64,000 bases of DNA, from the NCBI GenBank assembly GCA_000773965.1, contig JRUP01000018.1:372001-436000 (forward strand), given 5' to 3'. Made by a program: the position numbers and the translations under genes. The notes below the pieces were generated by a model that saw only the letters and a list, made by a program, of their open reading frames with translations, made no database searches and had not been told where the DNA came from. Of this stretch, positions 1-8,516 are shown piece by piece; position 1 is the first letter of the stretch, and the number at the start of each line of letters is the position of its first letter. This DNA is from Enterobacter cancerogenus. GTDB lineage: Bacteria > Pseudomonadota > Gammaproteobacteria > Enterobacterales > Enterobacteriaceae.

Positions 1-425
1 AAGTGAAAGTCGATAAATATCATATCGATATTTTGACCGCGAACTTCGTGCTGCATCCGGATTGGTTTGATGTGGTAGTGGCCAGCAACCTGTTTGGCGA
101 CATTCTGTCGGATCTCGGCCCAGCCTGTACCGGCACCATTGGTATTGCCCCTTCCGCTAACATCAACCCGGAAGGGAAATTCCCGAGCCTGTTTGAACCG
201 GTACACGGCTCAGCGCCGGATATCGCGGGCAAAGGCGTGGCAAACCCGATTGGACAGATCTGGTGCGGTGCGATGATGCTGGAGCACCTCGGTTACGCCG
301 AAGCGGGTGCCGCCGTGCTGGATGCGATTGAACGCACTCTGGCTGCCGGTACTAGCCTGACACGCGACCTCGGCGGCAGCGCCTCAACGGAAGAGTTGGG
401 TGTGGCGATCGCGGCTGCGCTGTAA
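1..425 (+). CDS. Tartrate/D-malate dehydrogenase (decarboxylating), 3' end only
   Basis: This is the C-terminal part (about 141 residues) of an NAD-dependent beta-hydroxyacid decarboxylating dehydrogenase; the 5' part lies before the window. The stretch NLFGDILSDLGP, the metal- and cofactor-binding segment ending EPVHGSAPDIAGKG, and ANPIGQIW are the signature of the isocitrate/isopropylmalate dehydrogenase family. The wording around them is closest to tartrate dehydrogenase TtuC and D-malate dehydrogenase DmlA as I remember them. These enzymes act on tartrate or D-malate in the cytosol. The GTG at position 3 is internal, not a start. Substrate cannot be settled from this fragment. Confidence 0.85.
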   Translation, partial: VKVDKYHIDILTANFVLHPDWFDVVVASNLFGDILSDLGPACTGTIGIAPSANINPEGKFPSLFEPVHGSAPDIAGKGVANPIGQIWCGAMMLEHLGYAEAGAAVLDAIERTLAAGTSLTRDLGGSASTEELGVAIAAAL

Positions 426-446
426 AAATTAAGTGTCAATAGAGAT

Positions 447-461
447 CACAATAACCACAAA
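447..461 (+). repeat. Left copy of 15-bp direct repeat flanking the hcp module
   Basis: CACAATAACCACAAA occurs here and again, in the same orientation, at 1839-1853. Six bases further on both copies also share ATGGG. The pair brackets hcp, the immunity gene and the effector gene. Confidence 0.7.
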
Positions 462-527
462 ATAAGCATGGGAAATGAATTTTATTGATTTACCTTATTT
501 TCAGGACAACGGTAAAAAGGAAATAAT

Positions 528-1010
528 ATGCCTATCCCGGCTTATTTGTGGTTAAAGGATGATGGTGGAGCAATTATTAAAGGCTCCGTAGATGTAACAG
601 CAAGAGAACACAGTATTGAAGTGCAAGGATTCTCTCATGGCGTCACTTTACCGGTTGATGGTGCTACGGGTAAGATTACGGGCACTCGTACACATATGCC
701 GGTAAGTTTTGAAAAGGAATTCGATTCATCAAGCCCCTACCTCTATAAAGCTGTCACATCAGGGCAGACATTAACTTCAGCAGAATTTAAATGGTACTGT
801 ATTAGCGATGCAGGGCAAGAGGTCGAATACTTCAATATGCTTTTTGAAGGTGTCAAAATTGTTTCCGTCATTCCTGGCATGGCAAATATAAAAGCGAACA
901 ACCTTCAAACTAACCATGTCGAATCCGTTGCGATGATGTATGAAAAAGTCACATGGAAATATTGTGATGGCAATGTACAGCACACTGATGCATGGAATGA
1001 ACGAAGCTGA
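528..1010 (+). CDS. hcp: Hcp-family type VI secretion tube protein
   Basis: This is a 160-residue Hcp (hemolysin-coregulated protein) family member, the ring-forming subunit of the type VI secretion inner tube and a carrier of small effectors. The N-terminus MPIPAYLWLKDDGG, the segment SIEVQGFSHGV and the C-terminal VTWKYCDGN are typical of the enterobacterial Hcp1 group, and the length is normal. An AAAGGA ribosome site sits 6 bases before the ATG. No other type VI structural gene is in the window, so this is an orphan hcp that would use an apparatus encoded elsewhere. It runs convergently into an immunity and effector gene with only 11 bases between stops, and the whole unit is visibly more AT-rich than its neighbours. 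Confidence 0.9.
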   Translation: MPIPAYLWLKDDGGAIIKGSVDVTAREHSIEVQGFSHGVTLPVDGATGKITGTRTHMPVSFEKEFDSSSPYLYKAVTSGQTLTSAEFKWYCISDAGQEVEYFNMLFEGVKIVSVIPGMANIKANNLQTNHVESVAMMYEKVTWKYCDGNVQHTDAWNERS

Positions 1011-1021
1011 TCAATCCCTGA

Positions 1022-1309
1022 TCAATGACGCTTTTTGAACACCTTTATCAGATAAAGCGTGAGTGCTAAAAGGCTTGCGCTTTCAATAACAGATGAAGCA
1101 ATAATCAATTGACCGTAAAACCCCTCCGCATCACCCAAACCATATGCATAGGTAAAGTCAACAAATGCAGACTGATTTCCATCAAGAAAGCTGAAAGCTA
1201 TTGAGTGATTAATCGGAATAAGGATAAAAAAAGCAAAGAAGAAAAATAAAATTTTTTGTGGAAATCTGATACCAGAACTATGCGCTACAGGCATCTGAAA
1301 CACTCCCAT
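1022..1309 (-). CDS. Putative Tlde1 immunity protein (membrane)
   Basis: This small protein (95 residues from the ATG at 1309) has a strongly hydrophobic N-terminal segment (FFFFAFFILIPI) and a second hydrophobic segment near the C-terminus (about residues 65-90). It is followed by a basic tail KVFKKRH. Its start overlaps the 3' end of the Tlde1-like effector gene, the usual arrangement for effector-immunity pairs. An immunity protein against a periplasmic cell-wall effector is expected in the membrane or periplasm. ATG codons at 1309 and 1294 both have a possible Shine-Dalgarno sequence (GAGG and GGGAG). I infer function from position and topology, not from sequence homology I can name. Confidence 0.6.
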   Translation of the reverse strand: MGVFQMPVAHSSGIRFPQKILFFFFAFFILIPINHSIAFSFLDGNQSAFVDFTYAYGLGDAEGFYGQLIIASSVIESASLLALTLYLIKVFKKRH

Positions 1310-1811
1310 CAATGACCTCAATTGTCCCATAAGAATAGAAACGGGTGCCTGGAATGTTTTTATTCCCATAAGTGTAAGTCATCAATGCCTGACGGATTTT
1401 TAGAAAATCACTACGATATTGTAAGGTAATACAACCTTGTGATATGCTGGCAGGGCCAATTGGATGAAGACGGAAGTTGCCGCGTTTAATACCTTCAATA
1501 AACGTATAATCGTCAATGATTGCATCGTGCCGAAAAAGTCCAAACCACTCTGCATGAACAACAGGTGAACTGCCGGGCCATGACCAAAACTCTCGGCTCA
1601 TATTATATAACATACTTTTCACGCCATTCGTTGGTCGCTTGACGATGTAATACAGACCTAAGGGTAAAGGTCCATTAAATGGAATGGATGCACATGCCGG
1701 GCGATTGCGATAATGATTATTGCCTGAGAAAGCCATGAAATGGCCAATCCCCGGCAATATGAGTGGCGAGAACTGAGTACCCGTAAGAATAAACTTTCCG
1801 TTGATAGCCAT
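1278..1811 (-). CDS. Tlde1-type L,D-transpeptidase-like type VI effector
   Basis: This is a 177-residue DUF2778/Tlde1 family protein. Tlde1 effectors are delivered to the target periplasm, where they cut and exchange peptidoglycan stem peptides. The family motif H-x7-S-x-G-C is present as HPIGPASISQGC with His116, Ser124 and the presumed nucleophile Cys127. The N-terminus MAINGKFILTGT and the glycine-rich segment after it also fit. I chose the ATG at 1811 because AGGAGG stands 7 bases upstream; the longer reading to 1850 has no such site. It is read convergently towards hcp and overlaps its likely immunity gene, and its small size is compatible with carriage in the Hcp tube. Catalysis is inferred from the motif. 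Confidence 0.82.
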   Translation of the reverse strand: MAINGKFILTGTQFSPLILPGIGHFMAFSGNNHYRNRPACASIPFNGPLPLGLYYIVKRPTNGVKSMLYNMSREFWSWPGSSPVVHAEWFGLFRHDAIIDDYTFIEGIKRGNFRLHPIGPASISQGCITLQYRSDFLKIRQALMTYTYGNKNIPGTRFYSYGTIEVIDGSVSDACSA

Positions 1812-1838
1812 GTAATTTCCTCCTGAAATTAACCATGG

Positions 1839-1853
1839 CACAATAACCACAAA
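1839..1853 (+). repeat. Right copy of 15-bp direct repeat flanking the hcp module
   Basis: This is an identical copy of CACAATAACCACAAA from 447-461, again followed six bases later by ATGGG. It lies just upstream of the effector start (opposite orientation relative to that gene), so a shared operator is less likely than a boundary duplication. Confidence 0.7.
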
Positions 1854-1943
1854 CGGTTTATGGGTGTTAATTAAATATCCCTGGATAGTCCAACACTGTG
1901 CATTCCATCACAGGTTGCGATCCAGACGTCCCAAAGGGTGCCT

Positions 1944-2759
1944 CTACTTCACCGCCCCTTCCGTCACTCCGCTGATAAACTTGCGCTGAAACACCAGGAA
2001 CACCGCTACCAGCGGCATGATCACAATCATCGCGCCCGCCATTAGCACTGGAATATCAATGGTGTTTTTGTTCTGGAAGAACATCATGCCGATTGGCAAA
2101 GTGCGCAGTTCATCCTTGTTCACCAGAATCAGCGGAATCAGGAACTCATTCCACGTCCAGATAAACAGCAGCAGCGCCAGCGTTGATAGCGTCGGCCAGA
2201 TGGCGGGCACCAGAATGCCCCACAGGATTTTGCGCCGGGATGCGCCATCCATCACTGACGCTTCCACCAGTTCGCGTGGCACCTGCTGCAGTGCAGTGGC
2301 AATCATCAACGTGGTAAACGGCAGTGATAAGGCAATTTGTGGCAGGATTAGCGCCAGATACGTGTTCGTCAGCCCCATCCAGCGCAGTTCGTGATAAAGC
2401 GGGATAATGAAAGCCTCACTCGGCAGCACCATACCCAGGCCCAGCATCGCCGCTATCACCTTCTTACCAGGGATTTTCAGCCAGGCAAAACCAAATCCCG
2501 CCAGAATCCCTAACAAAATGCTGCTGATCACCACCGGAATCACCACCAGCACCGAGTTCATAAAGTAGACGTTGAAGTGCCCCTGCTGCCAGGCCGTCAC
2601 GTAATTTTTAAAGTTCAGCGATGAAGGCAGCGTGAACACGCCCTGAAACAGCTCCATCTGCGTTTTGAACGAGGTCATCAGCGCCATTAAAAATGGCAGG
2701 ATGGTCATCAGCGCGACAATCCAAATCAGCGCGCGTGAGACAACAGGCGTACCGCGCAT
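1944..2759 (-). CDS. Sugar ABC transporter permease (MalG/UgpE type)
   Basis: This 271-residue inner-membrane permease belongs to the CUT1 carbohydrate ABC family. The EAA loop that docks on the ATPase is visible as EASVMDGASRRKILWGILVP (about residues 166-185), with six predicted membrane spans. The C-terminus FQRKFISGVTEGAVK is typical of MalG-like subunits. Its ATG overlaps the stop of the upstream permease (TGATG), so the two are translationally coupled. It is the last gene of the binding protein - permease - permease operon. The matching ATPase is at 6178-7269 on the other strand. The substrate is not evident from the sequence. Confidence 0.92.
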   Translation of the reverse strand: MRGTPVVSRALIWIVALMTILPFLMALMTSFKTQMELFQGVFTLPSSLNFKNYVTAWQQGHFNVYFMNSVLVVIPVVISSILLGILAGFGFAWLKIPGKKVIAAMLGLGMVLPSEAFIIPLYHELRWMGLTNTYLALILPQIALSLPFTTLMIATALQQVPRELVEASVMDGASRRKILWGILVPAIWPTLSTLALLLFIWTWNEFLIPLILVNKDELRTLPIGMMFFQNKNTIDIPVLMAGAMIVIMPLVAVFLVFQRKFISGVTEGAVK

Positions 2760-3631
2760 CAGTGACGCTCCCGAATAGCAAAATGAATACAGGCGTTGAT
2801 CATCAGCACAATCAACATACTGAACACGGCAACCGCAGACGCGTAGCCAAAGTAGTGCAGATCAAAGCCCTGCTTATACATAAAGATGTTGGTCACCATA
2901 GTCGACGTACCCGGCCCGCCTTGTGTCATTACATACACCAGATCGAAGGCCTTCAGGCTGGCAATCACCGTCAGCAGCAGCGCTATGCGCAACTCCGGGC
3001 GCAGTGAGGGCAGCGTGATACGCATAAACTTCTGACGCCGTGAAGAACCATCCAAATCGGCGGCTTCTAACAGCGAAGGATCCATGCGCTGTAATCCAGC
3101 CATAAACAGCACCAGACAGAATCCAAAGAAATACCAGGTGGCGACAAAACCCACTGCCGGTAACGCCCAGGTGAAATCACCCAGCCACGACAGAGCCAAC
3201 TGCGGCAAGCCAATCGCGCGCAGGAACTGATCGATAGGACCAAACGCCGGGTTATACAGCCAGCGCCATACCACGCCCAATACCGCCATCGGCATGATGT
3301 AAGGCAGGAAAAACAGGATACGCAATACGCTGCGCTCTTTGCCGTTGCGCGTTTCATACAGGAAGCTGCACAACAGCAGACCGACGCCAATCGGCAGCAA
3401 GGTGTAAAACAACATCAGCAGCGCGTTGTTGCCGAGCGCCACCCAGAACACCGGGTCCTGGAACATACGCACGTAGTTACTGATACCAGTAAAAATCGGC
3501 AGGGAAGTGCCATCCCACTCGGTGAAACTGATGCCGAGCGAGGCCAGCAGCGGAAGGAGTAAAAACACCGCATAGACCATTAAGGCAGGCAGAAGATAGA
3601 GCGCATTGCGCCAGGCAGATTTGTTCAGCAT
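2759..3631 (-). CDS. Sugar ABC transporter permease (MalF/UgpA type)
   Basis: This 290-residue permease is the partner of the following MalG-like subunit. It starts with a short cytoplasmic tail and a first span LYLLPALMVYAVFLLLPLL. It carries the EAA loop LLEAADLDGSSRRQKFMRIT (about residues 189-208) and ends with a final span before FAIRERH. Together the pair forms the membrane channel of a CUT1 sugar importer. It is separated from the binding-protein gene by 58 bases that contain a GC-rich hairpin, a common way to give more binding protein than permease. Confidence 0.92.
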   Translation of the reverse strand: MLNKSAWRNALYLLPALMVYAVFLLLPLLASLGISFTEWDGTSLPIFTGISNYVRMFQDPVFWVALGNNALLMLFYTLLPIGVGLLLCSFLYETRNGKERSVLRILFFLPYIMPMAVLGVVWRWLYNPAFGPIDQFLRAIGLPQLALSWLGDFTWALPAVGFVATWYFFGFCLVLFMAGLQRMDPSLLEAADLDGSSRRQKFMRITLPSLRPELRIALLLTVIASLKAFDLVYVMTQGGPGTSTMVTNIFMYKQGFDLHYFGYASAVAVFSMLIVLMINACIHFAIRERH

Positions 3632-3659
3632 AACCTTACTCGCTTGCAGGCTAATTCAC

Positions 3660-3681
3660 GGCCCGGCATTGCTGTCGGGCC
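3660..3681 (-). promoter_or_regulatory. Intercistronic hairpin after the binding-protein gene
   Basis: GGCCCG at 3660-3665 pairs with CGGGCC at 3676-3681. No T-run follows on the minus strand, so it is more likely an mRNA-stabilising or attenuating hairpin than a full terminator. Confidence 0.4.
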
Positions 3682-3689
3682 GGACGTCA

Positions 3690-5033
3690 TCAGTGCTTCA
3701 GGGTTTTCAGGTAGCGTTGATAGTTGTTGTCGAAATTGGTGACCATCTGCTCCGGCGTCTGTCGCCCTGCCAGCAACAGCTGCACGTTCTGATTCAGCTC
3801 AGCATTCATGGTCGGCGTGGCCCAGTCCAGATAATGGCCGAGACCATCATGCTCGTTGAGGGTCACCCATACCTGATACGTCTCCGCCAGCAACGGGTTA
3901 TCCGCCGGGATTTGTGCATTCTTGCTGGTGCCTGCCGGCAGGAAGCCCACTTTCAACCAGCGGTTAGCCATCTCATCGGAAACGATGTAATCGATAAATT
4001 TGGCCGCCGCATCCTGCTGCTCTTTGGTTTTCGCGGTGTTGGTGATCGAGAACGCCAGATCGGTACCGCCCACCATTAGCGCATGTTGCACACCCTCACC
4101 CATCGGCATCGCCGCGAAGTGCACATCTTTATTGTCTTTGAACTGACCGAGATACCAGGTGCCACTCACCAGGAACGCGGCCTGACCATTCTGGAACAGC
4201 GTGGCCGCATCATCATGCCCAATGCCTTCGAAGCCAGGGAAGAAGTAGCCTTTATCTTTCCAGCTTTTCATCATGCTCGCCGCTTTCACCAGCTTGTCGT
4301 CTTTGAAGGTGCCGCCGACGTCGTAAATCAGATCGTCGAGGGCTTTGCGATCTTTACTCTCAATCTGTGCTTCCCATACGGTACTCAGCAGCTGCTGGCC
4401 CATATTGCCATCCAGCAGGCCGAGCATCATCGGCGGCGTACCCGCGGCTTTCAGCTTCTCCATTGCTGCTTCGAGTTCAGGCAGGGTTTTCGGTACCGCA
4501 ACACCCGCTTTGTCCAGCAGCGCCTTGTTATAATACAGCCCCACCATTTCACCCAAACTCGCCACGCCATACAGCTTGCCGCTACCAAAGTCTTGTTTAT
4601 CAGACCAGCGGTTACGCTTGAGGATCGAATCCGGGAAGCGCGTGGTCCAGCCGTAGGTTTTGGCATAATCGTCCAGCGGCCACAGCAGTTTGTCTTTCAC
4701 CAGTGAACCCATATCGCCACCGCCCTGATTGACCTGCGCGATTTGCGGACCATCACCGGCGGTCAGTGCCAGCTTCAGTGGAATACGCGTGTCTTCAAAG
4801 GAGTGCACCGAGCGCTGGATGGTAATGCCCGGATTCTTCTGCTGGAACGCTTTAACCGCTTCATCCACAGCTTCGGTTTGCTGCGGATAGTTATAAATAT
4901 CCCATTCGTTCAGCGTGACCGCTTGTGCCGTCGCCATGGTCGCACCGAGCAAAATCCCGGCTGAAACCAGACGCGACACACTGCGCAGTGAGCTTTTCAT
5001 ACGGGACGGACGTTTGGTTGAATCACACATCAT
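3690..5033 (-). CDS. Extracellular solute-binding protein of sugar ABC importer
   Basis: This is a family 1 periplasmic sugar-binding protein of 447 residues. A basic N-terminal region followed by a hydrophobic core ending ATAQA gives a Sec signal peptide; the mature protein starts near [12 protein letters not shown]. The conserved motif [15 protein letters not shown] and the segment AAMPMGEG support the family. I chose the ATG at 5033 because GGAG lies 9 bases before it; an internal ATG at 5000 is an alternative with a weaker site. It is first in the operon with the two permeases and would deliver the ligand to them. The ligand is unknown; the adjacent BadF-type kinase suggests a sugar or amino sugar. 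Confidence 0.9.
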   Translation of the reverse strand: MMCDSTKRPSRMKSSLRSVSRLVSAGILLGATMATAQAVTLNEWDIYNYPQQTEAVDEAVKAFQQKNPGITIQRSVHSFEDTRIPLKLALTAGDGPQIAQVNQGGGDMGSLVKDKLLWPLDDYAKTYGWTTRFPDSILKRNRWSDKQDFGSGKLYGVASLGEMVGLYYNKALLDKAGVAVPKTLPELEAAMEKLKAAGTPPMMLGLLDGNMGQQLLSTVWEAQIESKDRKALDDLIYDVGGTFKDDKLVKAASMMKSWKDKGYFFPGFEGIGHDDAATLFQNGQAAFLVSGTWYLGQFKDNKDVHFAAMPMGEGVQHALMVGGTDLAFSITNTAKTKEQQDAAAKFIDYIVSDEMANRWLKVGFLPAGTSKNAQIPADNPLLAETYQVWVTLNEHDGLGHYLDWATPTMNAELNQNVQLLLAGRQTPEQMVTNFDNNYQRYLKTLKH

Positions 5034-5564
5034 GCTCGGTTTCTCCAACAGATGACTGGCATCCCTTCATCGCGACACCTGCATGTCCTGGCAGGTTGAT
5101 TCTGCAGCAGTAATAACGACGTTAATTCATACTTACTTTATGAACAAAAGAAAGTCAAACACCCTCGCTGCGGAATTTTTGCTCTGTGATACAGTGCAAA
5201 CTGTGAGAAGAAAAGTGGGCTATGCAGTAGAGAATTCTGCATGACAGCCGCTGAAGCGCACACCATAAGAAGACATGCCTCTGCCGACAGCACAAATCAC
5301 TTACGCCATTTAGCCGCATTAACCCACTGACAGACCATATGAAAATTCTATAGTTATTGAGAGATGTGAGAGGCCTTTGCGGCAAAATCATCCCAGAACA
5401 CAGGCGCCACAGGCTCTGCGCTGCTTCACGTGGCCGTTCACGCCACCGTCCCCCCTCAGGATTTACCTCGATGTTGTGCGGTAGCGCAATTATTACACCT
5501 TGAAAACTAAGTCAGCTTTATTTACCGTAAAATCTGTTCATCTCATGACCACAGAGGCATCACC
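5034..5564. other. 531-bp divergent intergenic region, importer versus GNAT/ATPase genes
   Basis: No convincing gene was seen here. It contains an imperfect-spacer palindrome, TTCATA-N7-TATGAA (5126-5144), about 95 bases before the binding-protein start, which could be an operator for the nearby ROK regulator. It also has a CRP-like half site TGTGA near 5186. The minus-strand reading frame at 5155-5391 has no family resemblance or ribosome site. Confidence 0.5.
5126..5144. promoter_or_regulatory. Candidate operator TTCATA-N7-TATGAA
   Basis: This dyad lies in front of the ABC importer operon. ROK repressors such as NagC and Mlc bind AT-rich dyads of similar size; the ROK gene at 7369-8490 is the obvious candidate regulator. 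This is inference from position and symmetry only. Confidence 0.3.
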
Positions 5565-6164
5565 ATGACGGCTAAAGGTGTTATTCGCCGCGCCAGCGAG
5601 AGCGATTTTCCGGCCCTGTCGCGCATCTGCTTAGAAACGGCCAATGCGGGCACTGATGCCACCGTGCTCTATTCCGACCCGGCACTGCCCGGCCTGCGCT
5701 TTGTCATTCCCTATGCGCGCTTTGCGCCCGAATTTTCCTATGCACTTGAAATGAATGGGGAAGTGATGGGTTATGCGGTGGCAGCACCGGATACACGCGC
5801 CTTCGAAGCAGAACTGGATGCGCATTGGTGGCCGCCACTGCAACAGCAATATCGCGACTACACGCCGCGAGCCCCCCTCGACAGCAAAGTGCTGGACGCC
5901 ATCCTCCAGCCAGATGCCGCTGCGGAACAACTGGTAGCGCAATGGCCTGCACATCTGCACATCAATCTGCTGCCGCCAGCCCAGCAAGGCGGCTGGGGAC
6001 GAAAACTGATTGAGCAACTGCTGCAGGATCTGCGCGCCGCTGGCGTACCGGGTGTTTATCTGGGCGTGAGTCTGCAAAACGAGAAGGTATGCGGCTTTTA
6101 TCAACGCCTCGGTTTCACGCACATTATGCGCAGCAACGCCATCTACATGGGCCAACTACTCTGA
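5565..6164 (+). CDS. GNAT family N-acetyltransferase
   Basis: This 199-residue protein has a GCN5-related acetyltransferase fold. The acetyl-CoA loop is visible near GGWGRKLIEQLLQDLRAAG (about residues 146-164). The C-terminal GVSLQNEKVCGFYQRLGFTHI is the usual strand-helix that closes the fold. The overall organisation resembles the acetyltransferase-like domain found beside bacterial and animal O-GlcNAcase, though I cannot confirm an acceptor. It is followed after 13 bases by the sugar ABC ATPase and is probably co-transcribed with it, which suggests a role in metabolism of the imported compound. Confidence 0.82.
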   Translation: MTAKGVIRRASESDFPALSRICLETANAGTDATVLYSDPALPGLRFVIPYARFAPEFSYALEMNGEVMGYAVAAPDTRAFEAELDAHWWPPLQQQYRDYTPRAPLDSKVLDAILQPDAAAEQLVAQWPAHLHINLLPPAQQGGWGRKLIEQLLQDLRAAGVPGVYLGVSLQNEKVCGFYQRLGFTHIMRSNAIYMGQLL

Positions 6165-6177
6165 TTGAGGCATCACC

Positions 6178-7269
6178 ATGACCAGCCTGCATCTGCAAAG
6201 CGTTAAAAAGTCCTACGACCATGTGAACGTGATTCACGGTATCGATCTCACCATTAACAGCGGCGAGTTCGTGGTGTTTGTCGGCCCTTCCGGCTGCGGA
6301 AAATCGACCTTGCTGCGCATGATTGCCGGGCTGGAGGAGATCAGCGACGGCAAGCTGCTGATTGAAGGCGCAGACATGACGCACCAGCCCGCCACCGAGC
6401 GTGGCATTGCCATGGTGTTTCAGTCCTATGCGCTCTATCCGAATATGACGGTGCGCGGCAATCTGGCTTACCCGCTGGAAGTGATGAAGAAATCCAAAGC
6501 GGAGATTGAAACGGCTATCAACCAGACGGCGGCGCGTCTGCATCTGACGGAACTGCTGGATCGCCTGCCACGTGCGCTCTCCGGCGGCCAGCGTCAGCGT
6601 GTGGCCATCGGCCGCGCCATTATCCGCCATCCACGCATTTTCCTGTTTGATGAACCGCTCTCCAATCTGGATGCTGAGCTGCGGCTACAGATGCGCATTG
6701 AGATCGCTCGCCTGCATGCCTCTCTGGGCAACACCATGATTTATGTCACGCACGACCAGCTGGAAGCGATGACGCTGGCCGATCGCATCGTGGTACTTCG
6801 CCAGGGCAAAATTGAGCAGGTGGGTGCTCCGATGGCGCTGTATCACGATCCCGACAATCTGTTTGTCGCCGGGTTTATCGGTTCACCGAAGATGAACTTC
6901 CTGCAGGCGGAAATCGCCACGGTCGCACCAGGTGCCGTGCAGCTGCGCGTGCCCGCATTGGGCATTCACACTCTGACCATGAAGATCGACGCAGCCTGTC
7001 ATGAAGGGCAAAAAGTCACGCTGGGGATTCGACCTGAACACTTCTCACCGGCGCAGCAGGAAACCGATACGCTGAGCTTTAGCGCTGATTTGTCATTCAG
7101 CGAGATGCTGGGGCATACCAACTATCTTTACCTGGATATCGGTGAGGAGAAGTTACTGGTGATTGAGGAGCGTAACGCGGCAGAACATGAGATTGGTGAC
7201 CGCGTCAGTTATCAGATCAATGCTGAGCGCGGAATGTTGTTTGATGAACAGGGATTGCGCCTGCGTTAA
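6178..7269 (+). CDS. Sugar ABC transporter ATP-binding protein (UgpC/MalK type)
   Basis: This 363-residue ATPase drives the CUT1 importer. It has Walker A GPSGCGKST (about residues 38-46) and a Q-loop in MVFQSYALYPNM. The ABC signature is LSGGQRQRVAIGRAI, Walker B is IFLFDEPLSNLD, and the H-loop is VTHDQLEAM. A C-terminal OB-fold regulatory region of about 120 residues contains LGIRPEHF. The gene is on the opposite strand from the permeases and binding protein but within the same cluster, with no other ATPase nearby, so it is the likely energiser. It forms a unit with the GNAT gene and ends at a strong hairpin. Confidence 0.93.
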   Translation: MTSLHLQSVKKSYDHVNVIHGIDLTINSGEFVVFVGPSGCGKSTLLRMIAGLEEISDGKLLIEGADMTHQPATERGIAMVFQSYALYPNMTVRGNLAYPLEVMKKSKAEIETAINQTAARLHLTELLDRLPRALSGGQRQRVAIGRAIIRHPRIFLFDEPLSNLDAELRLQMRIEIARLHASLGNTMIYVTHDQLEAMTLADRIVVLRQGKIEQVGAPMALYHDPDNLFVAGFIGSPKMNFLQAEIATVAPGAVQLRVPALGIHTLTMKIDAACHEGQKVTLGIRPEHFSPAQQETDTLSFSADLSFSEMLGHTNYLYLDIGEEKLLVIEERNAAEHEIGDRVSYQINAERGMLFDEQGLRLR

Positions 7270-7285
7270 GCGCCTTAACGAAGCA

Positions 7286-7310
7286 AGCGCCGTAGTTATG
7301 CTACGGCGCT
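7286..7310 (+). terminator. Hairpin after the ABC ATPase gene
   Basis: AGCGCCGTAG and CTACGGCGCT form a perfect 10-bp stem with a 5-base loop, followed by CTCTTG rather than a clean T-run. It is probably a terminator for the GNAT-ATPase transcript. Confidence 0.55.
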
Positions 7311-7368
7311 CTCTTGATAACGAGTGAACAACGTCAATGCAGATCGCATCACTACAGTTATTGCTGCT

Positions 7369-8490
7369 TTAAGACACCGTCTCTTCATCGGCCTGCGCCG
7401 CCAGTAAATCCAACAGCTTATTCACCGCAAAACCGGCCGCACCCTGTGCCCACATACGATTCGACTCAGTGAGGAACTGCAGCGGCGTCATTTGCGGCGT
7501 GATCTTCAGGCGATAGGTCTGGAAACTCTGCGTAATGTGATCGAGTAAAATTCGCGAAGCCATCTGTGGCTCCATCGCCAGATACACCACGTCAGGATCG
7601 TAAGCTACCGACAGATTAGCCAGCGACATGCCCAGATGCTGCCCGGCCTCCGCCAGCGCGCTAAGCACTTCAGGTGTGGGCTGGCTATCCAGATCGCGTA
7701 GCGTCTGCGGCACCGCTTCTTTCAGTGAAAATGCCACACGCTGCAAAATCGCCTGCGACGAGGCGACATCTTCCAGTAAACGTTCGGAGCCATCACCGAG
7801 CAATGACACACCAATCTCACCAGCTTTGCCATGGCGGCCGCGATAGAGCTGGCGATCCAGCAAGATTCCCGCCCCAATCCCTTTGCCAAAGGTGGCGATC
7901 ACCGCTGACTGCGCATGGCCCAACTGACCAAATACCAGCGCGGCCATGGCTAAGGCATTGGCATCATTTTCGATAAAGACCGGCAGTGAAAAACGTTCTT
8001 CCAGCAGGCGGGCAATCGGCACGTTGTTCCAGCCCAGCGCGCGTGACAAGACGCAAACACCGTTGCTGGCATCAACCAGCCCCGAGAGGGCCAGCCCAAT
8101 GGCACCGACTTTCTTTCCTTCCACACCACGCAAAAACTTCGCCAGCGCATCACCCAGTTGCTTGGGGGTCATCGCGCCTGAAGGGATCTGCTGTTCGCCA
8201 ATAATGTTGCCGCTGAGATCGGTTAAGACGATCAAATTACGTTCGGCGTTAAGCTGAATGCCCACCACACTGGCGTGATCCGGGTTAAGGCCGAGCAGGG
8301 TTTTTGGTCGTCCCATTGATACACGACGCAACCCCAGCTCCTGCACAATACCGCCGGAGAGCAAGCGATTGGTCGCCTGCGAAACCGTGGACATGCTCAG
8401 GCCGCTGCGGACTTTAAGGTCAGACTGGCTGATCGGCGCATTTTCGACAATCAGCCGCAAAATGCGTGCAGTTACGTTGGGAGCGCTCAT
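7369..8490 (-). CDS. ROK family transcriptional regulator lacking the zinc motif
   Basis: This 373-residue NagC/Mlc-type protein has an N-terminal winged helix (ISQSDLKVRSGLSMSTVSQ, about residues 19-37) and a sugar-binding ROK domain with IENDANALAMAALVFGQLG. In most ROK repressors a CxCGxxGC zinc site follows the GxxGxxGEIG segment. Here the region reads GEIGVSLLGDGSERLLEDV without any cysteine. It lies 26 bases downstream of the BadF-type kinase gene, so the two form an operon. It probably controls the surrounding sugar genes in response to their substrate or its phosphate; the ligand is unknown. Confidence 0.88.
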   Translation of the reverse strand: MSAPNVTARILRLIVENAPISQSDLKVRSGLSMSTVSQATNRLLSGGIVQELGLRRVSMGRPKTLLGLNPDHASVVGIQLNAERNLIVLTDLSGNIIGEQQIPSGAMTPKQLGDALAKFLRGVEGKKVGAIGLALSGLVDASNGVCVLSRALGWNNVPIARLLEERFSLPVFIENDANALAMAALVFGQLGHAQSAVIATFGKGIGAGILLDRQLYRGRHGKAGEIGVSLLGDGSERLLEDVASSQAILQRVAFSLKEAVPQTLRDLDSQPTPEVLSALAEAGQHLGMSLANLSVAYDPDVVYLAMEPQMASRILLDHITQSFQTYRLKITPQMTPLQFLTESNRMWAQGAAGFAVNKLLDLLAAQADEETVS

Positions 8491-8516
8491 GGATCTCTTT
8501 TTTAAGTTAGAAGAGG

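Noticed and set aside
5155..5391. 78-codon minus-strand frame upstream of the sugar importer
   Set aside because: No family resemblance, no ribosome site, and odd cysteine- and leucine-rich composition; it is within a control region.
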